From Viola odorata (taxonomy: Eukaryota; Streptophyta; Magnoliopsida; Malpighiales; Violaceae): 64,000 bases of DNA. Numbering within the stretch: position 1 is the first letter of the stretch; every line of letters starts with the position of its first letter. The position numbers and the translations under genes are program-made. Of this stretch, positions 10,072-21,139 are shown in pieces. The notes under the pieces are model-generated. The model was not told the origin of the DNA and made no database searches. It worked only from the letters and a program-made list of their open reading frames with translations. The stretch covers positions 1,991,688 to 2,055,687 of the forward strand of contig OY829542.1 of the NCBI GenBank assembly GCA_963691705.1, given 5' to 3'.

Positions 10072-10970
10072 CAACCCGAATGACATTAATTTAGAAGCTT
10101 CACTCCTTCCATTTTTAAACCTTTCAGGTTTAAAATTTACTGAATCGTCCTTCCACAATTTAGGATCTCTCTGAATAGCACGTACGTTTACCAATAGCAT
10201 CGTGTCGCACGACACGTGATATCCGCCGACAACAAGTGTGGTGCTAGAAATGGAAGCACGGGATATAATCGCAAGTTGTTGGAGAAATAAAAACCAATTG
10301 AGTCTCTCTTAATAGAATAGATATTGTCCGTTTTGAATCTAAGCCCGCACGATTTTCACAAAAATCCTGATGATAGCGATGATAGTTCGGTGGTATTTTC
10401 TACAAATGAACATAAAAAGATAGGCTGTCGTCTAATTTACAATATAATTTTTTTAATAAAAAAAAAATTGGTATCGATGCTAGTTTCAATATTAGTCGTT
10501 TGATCTCGTATTTTCGGATCCCGAGAAGCATGTTGAGGCGATGTATGAATAAGATCTCGATGGTGTTGATTCGGCGTAGGTTGCGCCAGTGGTCCCCATA
10601 GGGTGACCGTACTAGACTAGTGTTGCTGTTGGCCAAGTGTTTCCCGACGATGAAATGCGGACGGTTTGCTAAAACAATGTCGCTTTTAGTGAAAGCATTC
10701 TTCAGCGGCGGAGAAGGATGAGACGACAACAACTAAACGGGAACCGAATTTGAGAGAGATGATCGGGCCGTATGTTTGGGCTAGGTTATGGAAAGTATGA
10801 TGGACCGGATCACCGAGTTTTAAGAGATGTAGATGGCCGATGATCGGGAGTGATGGTCTTGGACTTGGAGGAAGGTTTTTGCGACGAAAAGTTGATTTGT
10901 AGAATTTGAGAACAATGAGGAGAAGGAGAGGGAGAAGGAAGTAGTAGTAGAAGATTGCGATTTCTTCCAT
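10072..10970 (-). pseudogene. CYP81-like cytochrome P450, 5' remnant, split by retrotransposon
   Basis: N-terminal and mid parts of an ER-bound monooxygenase of the CYP81 type. From an ATG at 10970: an N-terminal membrane anchor ([15 protein letters not shown]), the proline hinge [17 protein letters not shown], then [12 protein letters not shown] 1-bp insertion near 10690 moves the frame to KSDIVLANRP and the helix-C motif YGDHWRNLRR. After LILKLA (about 10480) similarity stops. It resumes at about 10260 with VGGYHVSCDTMLLVNVRAIQ, then DPKLWKDD, the PERF motif FKPERF, and SKLMSFGL at the retrotransposon junction. About 200 residues, including the I-helix and ExxR, are missing. It is dead through a frameshift, a large internal deletion and the insertion. 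Confidence 0.9.
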
Positions 10971-11636
10971 GTATGCTTTCTTTAATTCTCGATTCTTTTC
11001 TTTTTCCAGAAAAAAATAAGTTATTTTAGCAGTTTGTGGTGTGCTTGGAGTTGGAAGTGCTAGTGTGCTGTGGTTTATATATATACAAGTTGTCATGGTT
11101 CAAGATTGTTAAGTTTTTTCTCGTTAATCGTCACCAATGTATCACTAAGGTTTTGTATATTCGAGCCCCACTTCCATTTTTAAAAAAGAAGAAGAAGAAA
11201 AAGAAATGTTAATTAAGTTCGGTGCTTGCATTTCACGATTCATATAAACTAAAATAATGAATTAATTCGAGATGAAGAAAGGAAAAAGCCCAAACTCTCC
11301 TTACAGTCTAAGAGTTCATATAACCACGAACTATCAAGCATGGATATTTCATTTTCTTACCGTGTAGTGTGGCAAATTCATTTTCGACACCGATATTTAA
11401 CGAACATTAATATAATGCGTGTTAAATATATTATCTTTCGTATATAGCATATTTGGTCATAATTCTCAATAATTAATGACGCTAAATATATATTAAGGAA
11501 AAAATAACTCACTTTTTTATATCAATGCCAATGATATATTAATTACGGTGACCATAAATGTTAGGAGGTTAAATTAATTTTTTGAAAAGTCAGAGGTATT
11601 TTACCGCTAACTAATAGTCCAGGGGTAAAATACTTA

Positions 11637-12275
11637 GGTGGTGTTTGGTATTTAAGTTCTGGCCCAGGAAGCTGGGTTTCAGAACCAAAAGTCAAAGGTG
11701 GGTGTTTGGCAACCCAAATAAAATGGGGCTTCTCGAGAAGCCCCTAGCTCAAAACCAGCAAAACTAGCTCAAATGCTAGAGTTGGAGCATTTTGCTCGAG
11801 CAATGCTCTTTCCCCTCTCTCTCTCTCTTTTTTTTTTCTTCAATAAATTTAATTTTCTTACTCGGTATAATGAACGAAATAAATTAAAAATTACAAAAAT
11901 ATAATCTATATCTTAAGATGAGTAATTCTAGATCCACTTTTCCTATTTTTATTAAATTTTTAGAAATGAGTTTTATACCATTTAATTACATTTTTTTGTT
12001 AATTATTTGTTTTAAAAATAAATTAATTTAAATAATTTATATTAATAATATTTGAAATAGAACGGTAACTTTTATAGTTATTTTACATTCAAATCATAAT
12101 TTTAACCGCAGTGTTTATCAAACACCAAAAACAACTTCTAGTTTCCCACAACATTTTTAAAGAAATGTTTACCAAACACTTCAGGTATCTCACAGCACTT
12201 TCTCCAAATGTTCTTTTGCCACAGAACTTTTCCTAAAGCACTTTTCGGATCAGAACCGGAACGCCAAACAAACCC
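11637..12275. mobile_element. Non-autonomous DNA transposon, probable TTA target duplication
   Basis: The ends GGTGGTGTTTGG and (inverted) GGGTTTGTTTGG are imperfect inverted repeats, each next to TTA (11634-11636 and 12276-12278). This fits a PIF/Harbinger (Tourist-like) element. The interior is AT-rich and non-coding. Its right arm (ACCAAACAC, CCGGAACGCCAAAC) resembles the element around 51.2-51.3 kb, so the family has at least two copies here. Confidence 0.55.
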
Positions 12276-14322
12276 TTACAATAAATTGCTAATTTTCCTC
12301 CACAATCCTAGTAATTGTATATATGTATATATAATTTAGAATTTACTTTTATAAAATATATGTGTATATGTCGTATTTGTGTCTTGAAATTTTTAATTTT
12401 CTCATGTGATAGTGTCGGTGTCGGTGTCTGTGCTTCATAGACCACGCCTGTACATAACATGTTTGTTGTTAACTAGTGACAAATTATCAGCTAAATTTAA
12501 ATTCGAATCTTATCCCTACCTTGTAAAAAAAAAAAAAAACCATGACCATAACCATAATTTCCCCACAACTTATATTATTCCGTTAAAAAGGGAAAAAAGA
12601 GCTCAAAGAGTTTACCACTCGAGTAACAATATGGTAAATTTGGATGAGATTTTTATGTAAATTTTGTCACATGCCAATATTAATACACTGCTGCTAAAGT
12701 AACAAATAGATGATTTACATGTGAATCTTTATTTGTAGTCTGTCTAAGTACAAGAAAACAAGATTCAATCCAATACCACATCATGCACCTTTAACTGTAC
12801 ATATACTTGGACCATCTCTTTTTGATCGTATCATATCTTCTTTGTTGCCGAGCCCCATTACGATGAGAAATTATCCTAAATGTAACCACGTTGTTGTTGG
12901 TATACGAGTGATTCAACTATTTATATTGAATTAGAAGAACTAGGTAGATTTTTTTTTCGTTCGTTTACATTATGTTTGGTTGGAGGAAAAAAAATGAAAG
13001 AAAATAAAATGGGATGAAATTTGTCTCTAACATTTCACTCATATATATATATATAGCCAACGCTAGAGACTGAGCTTCTCGGAGTCTGAATCGTTGTGCT
13101 AGAGTTAGACAAAAGATACGTTGAATCAAGTTTAGAGCTCTGTAACCATCATGTTACAAGAAATTCTGATTCATTGCTTATCTGATGTAGTATAGTTGCA
13201 AGATTCTTTTTTTTTTTAGAAGGATAAAAGGAGAGAAACCGGCAAAGTGAATGTAGTTGATGTGATAAGATCAAGAACTGAATGGGATAAATTCAATGAA
13301 ATGAAATGATAACAATACACAAAATAAGAGTATAATCTCATTAGAATTTTCGCTAAAAGAGTTGGTTATATTTTGTAGTGCGTATCAAAATGTAGTATAA
13401 TCATTTACATAGCATAATCAAGAACCGAGTAAAGTATAAAACTTGACGAAATGAAATGACAATACACAAAATAGGAAAAGAATCTCATCATTTTTATTAA
13501 GAGTCGGATTATATTTGGTAGTACGTATAAAATAAAATAAAAAACTTGACGAAATGAAATAATAATACACAAAATAGAAAAATAATCTCATCAACTTTTT
13601 TACTAAAGAGTCATGTTATATTTGGTAGTTCATTGGCTATCTTGCTAGTAGTAGTAAAGATATCAGTAAAAATTCAGATATAAGTTTAAATCTCACATCT
13701 GTTTATAAAAAAAAAAAAAATTATTGCAATTTTTTCCCACCAATATTCCTAAGTTTTTAATAATATAAATATTAAAGATATACCTAAAGAATTATATATG
13801 CTTTTTATAAAATTGTAAAAAAATAAAAATATTTATATAACTATTACATTCAATATTTACAACACTTCATAAAATTGCTAGTTTTTTTATATTTTTATTC
13901 GATTTGGGTAAAGTCATTGGTAAATAATAATGGTGCGTGTTTGGCCTCCGTTATGTTGGAAACACCTGGCAAAGAGATATTTTCCATGTTCATATTCGTT
14001 TATGAATAAAAAGTAAAAAAAATCATAAACGAATATGAAAGAAAAAAACTTATTGAAAAAGAAAAAAATAAAGAAAATAAAAATCATTAGTTATTTATTA
14101 AAAGAACAAAAAAAGCAGGAGAAAACGCCTCTTTTCTGTTTCCACCCCAACTAGACAACTACGAATAACGAAGAAAGGTTTACACCTGCAAGTTCCAACG
14201 CACTCCATTTATCCGCACTCCCAAATCTTTCTACCTCCGCTTCACCATCCTCGCTCTTCCCCGTGTCTCCGTCGCGGGCCGCTCGATACTCACAGTCTCT
14301 ATTGTCCGGCGGCTTCGCCACC
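12276..14322. other. AT-rich spacer and HOS15 upstream region
   Basis: Non-coding, with microsatellite-like AT tracts. It includes a degenerate three-copy tandem repeat at 13270-13632. The last 180 bases before the HOS15 ATG become C/T-rich (TCTCCGTCG, CACTCC), which fits a 5' UTR and a TATA-less housekeeping promoter. Confidence 0.5.
13270..13632. repeat. Three-copy degenerate tandem repeat
   Basis: Units of about 100-150 bp share AATGAAATGA, AATACACAAAATA, AATCTCAT and GGTTATATTTTGTAG-type segments. The second and third begin around 13417 and 13529. No coding capacity. Confidence 0.7.
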
Positions 14323-17300
14323 ATGACCTACATCACCTCCGTCGAATTGAATTATCTCGTCTTCCGTTACCTCCAAGAGTCAGGTCAGTAACTTCCTGGA
14401 AGTTTTATCTTGCAATTCCACTCCATTATTGTTCTTCTCGCTGTTTTGTTTTTGGACATGAAATGCTGCAAGGTTAGGGTTTCATTACTGTGTAGTTATC
14501 TGCTCCTGTTCTTTATTGCTGTAGAAGAATGTGCCAGCACTAGTAGATCTGCAAACTTGTGTAGCTTTTGTTGCCTTCACTCGTGATTTTGTTATTCTTG
14601 ATTTAGCTAGACGAGGATATTTTCTTTAGCTCGGGAATTTTTATTTTATGGCAGGTGTAAGTTTTGTTAAATAAAAATTAACGAGGGCTTTAACTTGCGG
14701 TTGCAGGCTTTACACATTCTGCTTTTGCATTAGGGTATGAAGCAGCAGTTAACAAATGCACGATAGATGGGAATATGGTTCCACCTGGTGCACTTATTAG
14801 TTTTGTGCAGAAGGGGCTTCAGTATTTGGAGATGGAGGCAAATTTGAGTAATGTTAGAACTCTATGATCTTGATCTTTTCTTTATTTCTGCTTGTATGTG
14901 TTCGGTCATGTGACTTTTGAGTGTCAGAATTTATATTGATCAAGGTTTGTTTCAAGCGTGCCAGAATGATGTGGACATGGATGAAGATTTCTCATTTTTG
15001 CAACCATTGGATCTTATCACAAAAGATGTTGTTGAATTGCGTCAGTTGATTAGAGAAAATAGGAAAAATCTGCATAAGGAGAGAGATAGAGATAAAGAGA
15101 AAGAGAAAGAGAGAGAGAAAGAGAAAGAGAAGGAGAAGGAGAAAGACAAAGACAAAGATAAAGAGTTTGAAAGGGAGCATGAAAGGGAGCGTGCTCGAGT
15201 AAGAGAGAAGGATAGACATGAGAGGGAGAAGGAGAGGGAGAGGGAGAGTGAAAGAGATAGAGATAGAGAAAGGGAAAGGGAAAGGGAAAGGGAAAGAGAA
15301 AGAGAAAGGGAGAGAGAAAAAGAAAGAGAACGGGAACGGGAAAGAGAAAGGGAGAAGATAGAAAAGGAGAAAGAACGAGAAAAGCACCATGAGAATAATG
15401 CTGACAGAGAAGTGGTTGCTGATCATGAAGAGAAGGTCAATGTCAAACATGATGCGAATGGAATTACTGAAGGTAATTCTCCTTCTCCGTTTATTTGATT
15501 TTTCCTTTTCAAGTTGTACATTTTTAGGCCCATGATTTTACTAGCGATTATTGAGATTGTGTCGATGGAATACACTTAACATTATCCTTTATTTAGTACT
15601 GTTCTATTATGCTGTCAATGGCTGACTAATAATATAAAGTACCCCTTTTCATGGTGCTGCTTCACGACTTCTTTGCAATAGTCTAGCCCATGCGGTTCTT
15701 TGGTTTGCACAATGCTTATGTGTTGGGGAACAGTAATATGGATAGTATATATTTTACTTGTGTATCAGTGCAGAGTGCTCATCTTGGAGTTGCTTATTAG
15801 TTTGTTTCTTGAATGTTTGAAAATAGTCCCTTAGTTTCCTCTCATTTGCTACCCGATTGTTTTTTTCTTCATTATTGCATTTCAGTTTCCTAAGCCAAAA
15901 AGTCTCATTATTCTTTTCTTTCTTTTTTTGAAACTAGAACCTATGGACATCTTAACTGCATCAACTTCTCAGACACGTGAAATTTCTAATTCTGATGTTC
16001 TGATTCTGGAAGGACATACTTCAGAGGTTTGATCATTTTCCACTCCTTGCGCTTTCATGCAGAAATGTTGTTGTTCGTTTTTCCATTAGTGTTTTGTTCA
16101 GCTTGTGGATGTCCTATATTTGATTGTTTTTGTTTCCTTCAGGTGTGTGCTTGTGCATGGAGCCCCACAGGGTCACTTCTTGCGTCTGGGTGGGTAGCTT
16201 TTCTTCTATTATTGAGAATATGAGATGCTTTGTAGATGGCAATTTTATGTTTGTGCTGGTTGTTAGTTATATGCCGAAGGATATTGCTTGTTTATCCTTA
16301 ATTTCCCTCAGGGTAATATATAAAATAAAATATAAATGTGAAGGAGCTGAACATTTTGCAAATGGCTATGCGAGGCCATTATTGTTGCTGATGTAAGTTT
16401 GACATGTCTGAGACCAAGTGGAATACTGGTCTCCGTTTGTTTATTTTCCAGGACAGTGTTAAGATTCTGCTAAGGAAATGGACACTATTTTGTCTTTCAT
16501 AAAACGTTATGGTTTCTGTCCCTGTGTTTTATGTTTACTTTATGACTGTATATGAGAAACTAAAGTTGAAAGCAATAGGCACGTTATAGTTAAGTTGCCT
16601 ATATTCTCATAAGAGCTTCCCTTTCAGTGGCCATGAAGCACCTACTTATGAGGTGCGGTGAACTTCCATTTTTATCCTTTGAAAGACCACATGGTATTAA
16701 TTATTGTAGTTATAATAGTCTCTGCTTGATAAAGAAATTACATAAATATTGATCAACACTAATATTATAGTTACAACTGCTTTATTATTATCCTATTAAA
16801 TAGTAAGAGAATAACCAAAGCAACAGTAATGATATAGTGTTGTGTCGTGTGTGGTTGAAGGTATTATTGATGAGTGTTTATAGATAATTGTGTGTTGCTT
16901 CTATAACATGCATATTCAAACGCTCAATTATAGCTAGTCTTTCTTCTTACAGTCTCTTATAGAGCTATGCTTCAGTATGTAGTCTATGACAATGTCCAAA
17001 TTGCTCATTACATGGCCTTATTTGATGCGACCGATGGTAAGTAAGGTCCTTCATTGGTAACTTTTTTAGTACTCAGATCTGATGGTGATAGATACAATAA
17101 AAAGTATATTTATGCTCACGTCTGTTCATAAAGGACCTTATAAGTATATTTCCTGTACTATATAGTGGCACACTCAAGTTTGGTATTCTCTTTTCTTACA
17201 CTCTTTTTTACCCTAACTTTTAGGTCAGGTGACTCCACAGCACGCATTTGGTCAATAGGGGATGGCATCTCTAGAACTGGTGTGCGAAATGGTCTGTCAA

Positions 17301-20300
17301 GTGTGTTGGTATTGAAGCATGTAAAGGGAAGAACGAATGAGAAAAGCAAAGACGTGACAACTTTGGATTGGAATGTAAGTTTCTTGCAGGCTTCAGTTGT
17401 TCATGATAGTATGTATTGTATTGCCTTCTATTAGATTCCTTGTAGTATTACGTTCATTTTTATTCTTATATATACTGTTTCAACTGTTCTTCTTGAAGCA
17501 GGAAAATTACATTTAGATGCTATACTGTCTTTGTTTCAAACATAATTGTAAGTCTTTTACAGGGTGAGGGAACATTACTCGCAACTGGTTCTTATGATGG
17601 GCAAGCACGAATTTGGAGCACAAATGGTGAGATGCTGTTATATTATTTGGTTTATAATTTTCTATTTCTAGCCTGAAATCCCGCAGCAGCTTGAACAAGA
17701 CACAAATATGATATTGCTTTCTTTTCTGTGGTTTTGTTTAAGCACAAGTGGCAGTATAGATTTTGTTCTTATTGGTAGGTTGCGTTAATCATTGGTGTGG
17801 ATAAACCTAATACAAAAAAGGAAAAAAGGGCCTTGAAGATTTGTAGAATTAGAAAAACCTGTGGAGCTTGGTGATAAACCTGCTAAGTGGGTATCCCAGG
17901 GTCCTGGTATTGGGTCAATGGATGGTAATTAGTTTAGGTTCCTCATTATAAGTGTGCCATTTGCTGTTAAATTTCTTTGAAGCTGTCACGTTACTTCGGA
18001 TTCATACTTCTGCTGTTGATTGTTATCATCCTTTCATACGACTTGTTGCTGCAATTTGGAAACTCTAGTTTACCTCTTGGAACATTTTGTCCAACCAGGT
18101 GAACTGAAGACTACTTTGAGTAAACATAAAGGTCCCATATTTACTCTAAAGTGGAACAAGAAGGGGGATTATCTTCTTACTGGAAGTTGTGATAAAACAG
18201 CAATAGTGTGGGATGTGAAGGCTGAGGAATGGAAACAACAGTTTGAATTTCATTCAGGTTTGAAATTCAACCATGTTTCATGAATAGTTCTCCAGGCTAC
18301 GAAGTCTCCTGATTTTTGTGTACATATTTGTTTCTACTTCAGGTCCTACTCTTGATGTTGATTGGCGTAGCAATGTCTCTTTTGCAACAAGCTCCACTGA
18401 CAATATGATATATGTTTGCAAAGTTGGGGAAACACGCCCTATCAAAACTTTTGCCGGGCATCAGGTTTGTCTGGCATCCAAATGATGATTCCTCTCATCC
18501 TAATAACTGAATTTATGGGGTGATCTGATGTAGTCCTCTCTATTCATTTTTTCCAAATATAATTTGTATTGTCTGTTTGGTTGGGCATACTGCTATTGTT
18601 TATAATGGCCAGACGGTTCTGGGCTGTGAATTCCTGATTGAGTTTGGGCCATGTATGTTATGCTTGATAGGTTATGTTAGTAGTACCTATTGCGCCATCG
18701 ATCTGTAAAACAAATAGTTCTATCTAATATTATTTTATGTTGCATGTTCATCAATTATTTCGGTTTGGTAATGATCTGGCATAAATCCTTGGTTTGGTCC
18801 TTGATTAATCTGATAAATTATTGTGTTGTACCTGTTCATTATCGGCCATGGGTTTCAAGCATGTCCCAATTGTGGTAGAAGTAGAACACCATAACTGGAT
18901 AAGCCCTTTTGCTTATGGTATTCTTATTTATCGTGGTCCAAAAGACCATATAAAAGCTATATCTTTGGTGGAAAATCTATTTTCAGAAAGCTTTCTTGGG
19001 GCTAATATACTCTGTTTTTCTCTGTTCGTACAGGGTGAGGTTAATTGTGTTAAGTGGGATCCAACAGGTTCATTGTTGGCATCTTGCTCTGATGACATCA
19101 GCGCTAAGGTTATGTATGCTGCCTCTCTTACTGATTTTCTCTTTTGTTTCAGTGTTTCTTTCTTTAAATGTTTGTTTATGGGTACCTTGTTCCATCTCCG
19201 ATTAAGCTTTTCTCTTAAACATGATTCCTGTTTTCTGTTTGTATTGCTTGTTATTTAATTATTTTCATCTCATGAAAACTCATGCTGCAGATATGGAGTA
19301 TGAAGCAGGACAAGTATGTTTATGATTTGAGGGAACATTCAAAGGTACCTTACTGCTGAGTTTTTATTTTCCCAAAGCTTTCTTTGCGCCTACATTTTTC
19401 TCGGCAATGGGATTTTAGTGGTATGATTGCTGCATTAATCTGTTGCAGGAAATTTATACCATCAGATGGAGCCCCACTGGGCCTGGAACAAACAATCCCA
19501 ACCAGCAGTTAGTGTTGGCGAGGTAATTGCTTCCTTGTGGTCTTCGATATGATTTATCTGCTCCAAATTGCATTTATACTACATGTAGTTCCAGACTTTA
19601 GCTTGATTCCTACCATTGTCAGTCTCTTGCTGGGTGATGACCCTCCATTTTTGTTATTGTCAAGCAAAGAAAATACCAATTCTTAACAAATTCTTTTATT
19701 TTGTCATAGATTGAACTTCTGTGATTTTCTGTGGTTTATTTCTTACACTGTCATTCTGGATACGCAGTGCATCGTTCGACTCAACAGTGAAGTTGTGGGA
19801 TGTGGAGCAGGGCAAACTTATTTGCAGTTTGAATGGACATAGGTATATTACTATCCTGTGTACTAGAGGAAGGGGATTTTTTTTAATATTATTCCATTTT
19901 AAGAATGTGTGTAGTTTCACAATCTTGATGTTTGAACGAGTTAGGTATTTGAACTTTACTAGCATTTACACAAAACATTGACGGCATTTTTTCTTGTTTT
20001 CTTGGATGTCTCCTGTATACTTGGCCCTTGCAATAAGTTAATGGAGCGTACGGTTCACTCTAGAAAAGATATAGATCTAGGGCACTATAAACCAGAATGG
20101 AGTTCATTATGAATGGACTTAGTTTTTTTCCTCCTTTATTGACCAAATGGGACCTTGGACATCTCTCTCTATATCATGGACTCCAGACCATTTTAACTGG
20201 CACAAACTTGATGTCCCAGCCTGCCTAGCAAAACAGAGGGATGTTTCATGATTAGAGACCCCCGTCTTATGATGTACAAAAATATTGCCACCCTATTGAT

Positions 20301-20541
20301 TTCTTTTCGTGAAAACTGCAGGGAACCTGTGTACTCGGTCGCTTTTAGCCCAAATGGAGAGTATCTTGCAAGTGGCTCTCTTGATAAATGCATTAATGTA
20401 TGGTCACTGAAGGAAGGAAAGATCGTGAAGACATATGCTGGCAACGGGGGAATATTTGAAGTTTGTTGGAACAAAGAAGGTGACAAAATCGCTGGCTGTT
20501 TTGCCAACAATACTGTTTGTGTTTTAGACTTCAGAATGTGA
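14323..20541 (+). CDS. HOS15: HOS15-like LisH/WD40 co-repressor (14 exons, 614 aa)
   Basis: Nuclear WD40 protein of the TBL1/HOS15 family. In Arabidopsis HOS15 works with histone deacetylase and as a DDB1/CUL4 substrate receptor in cold and stress chromatin control. Exons I could join in frame: 14323-14383, 14707-14852, 14965-15472, 15938-16026, 16143-16189, 17224-17374, 17563-17626, 18099-18257, 18343-18464, 19034-19108, 19291-19344, 19449-19522, 19768-19842, 20322-20541, all with GT-AG borders. The total is 1845 bases including the stop, equal within one residue to Arabidopsis HOS15. LisH is at residues 7-40 ([16 protein letters not shown]), an E/R/K/D-only stretch at about 105-210, and WD40 repeats from about 262 to the C-terminus ([48 protein letters not shown]), ending VCVLDFRM. 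No broken exon was seen. The symbol rests on homology. Confidence 0.95.
15075..15390 (+). repeat. Near-pure purine tract inside HOS15 exon 3
   Basis: About 300 bases made almost only of A and G (GAGAAAGAGAAAGAG-type units) encode the E/R/K-rich linker between LisH and WD40 repeats. It behaves as a microsatellite within coding sequence; length changes in steps of three or six would stay in frame. Confidence 0.85.
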
Positions 20542-21139
20542 AGATCACAATCTAAAGATGGCATACAGAGAATCTGCAAACAAGCACTCTTTTGATGGTT
20601 GGGTTGGTAGGCTTATCTTACAGTAGCTTTAGGCATGACTAACTTCAGTATCTTCCGTAAGATGCGAGGAAATTCGAATATTTAGCTAGGGACTGCTCTT
20701 AGGATATGTTTGGCAAGGATTTGTGTATATAATTTATTTTGAATAGACTCTTAAACTTGTGTAGCTTGGGATTAGGAATTACTGTTCGCCGTGAAATGTG
20801 TGGAACTTGCGGTTTCTTAAAATTGAGAATCCAAATTATTAGTTCATAGTTCACACACCATCCTTGCTAAGTTCATGTTATTGCTTTTGCTATTTGGGAC
20901 TGGGAACCCATGACTCATACCCTGAGAGTGACACAGGAAGAGGTTCTTATTTCTGGCTTGTCCGCAAACTGGTATAAGATTCGTAGGACAACCCGTTTTG
21001 ACTCGTTTTTATGGTTCACTCATTTTTGTATGACCTTCTTACTGCTGTATTTTTGTTAATGCATTTTCCATTGCAGATCTGTCGAAAGCCACATAAATCC
21101 ATAGGCTATACATATCGTTCGAGGAAACTAAATGTATGG
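20542..21139. other. Convergent 3' region between HOS15 and ELI1
   Basis: About 600 bases holding the 3' UTRs of two convergent genes. No further gene was recognised. Confidence 0.5.

Larger units (their letters stand above)
2867..10076 (-). mobile_element. Young non-autonomous LTR retrotransposon with 5-bp target duplication CAACC
   Basis: A complete element, 2872-10071, flanked on both sides by CAACC (2867-2871 and 10072-10076). Two LTRs of 1398 and 1397 bp are nearly identical; I count about eight substitutions and one 1-bp indel. LTR tips are TG...CA within a 16-bp inverted repeat (TGATGCGATCACGGCC; the left copy has A at its fifth base). On the minus strand the order is 5' LTR, primer-binding site, leader of about 1.3 kb, one long ORF (7319-4086), polypurine tract, 3' LTR. 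No protease, RT, RNase H, integrase or CCHC knuckle was seen in any frame, so it probably depends on another element's enzymes. The polypurine tract encodes an NPFEEGE-type motif seen near the C-termini of many plant Ty3/gypsy polyproteins, which suggests descent from that superfamily. It sits inside a P450 exon. Confidence 0.93.

Noticed and set aside
11637..12275. Interpretation as part of a gene promoter
   Set aside because: Inverted ends, TTA duplication and similarity to another copy at 51 kb point to a DNA transposon.
14992..15450. 152-codon minus-strand ORF rich in F, S, L and P
   Set aside because: It is the mirror of the purine-rich HOS15 exon; the long open frame is a by-product of the repeat.
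18690..19258. ORFs in the region 18690-19258
   Set aside because: They lie in a HOS15 intron or read through an intron into exon 10; the spliced gene explains the region.
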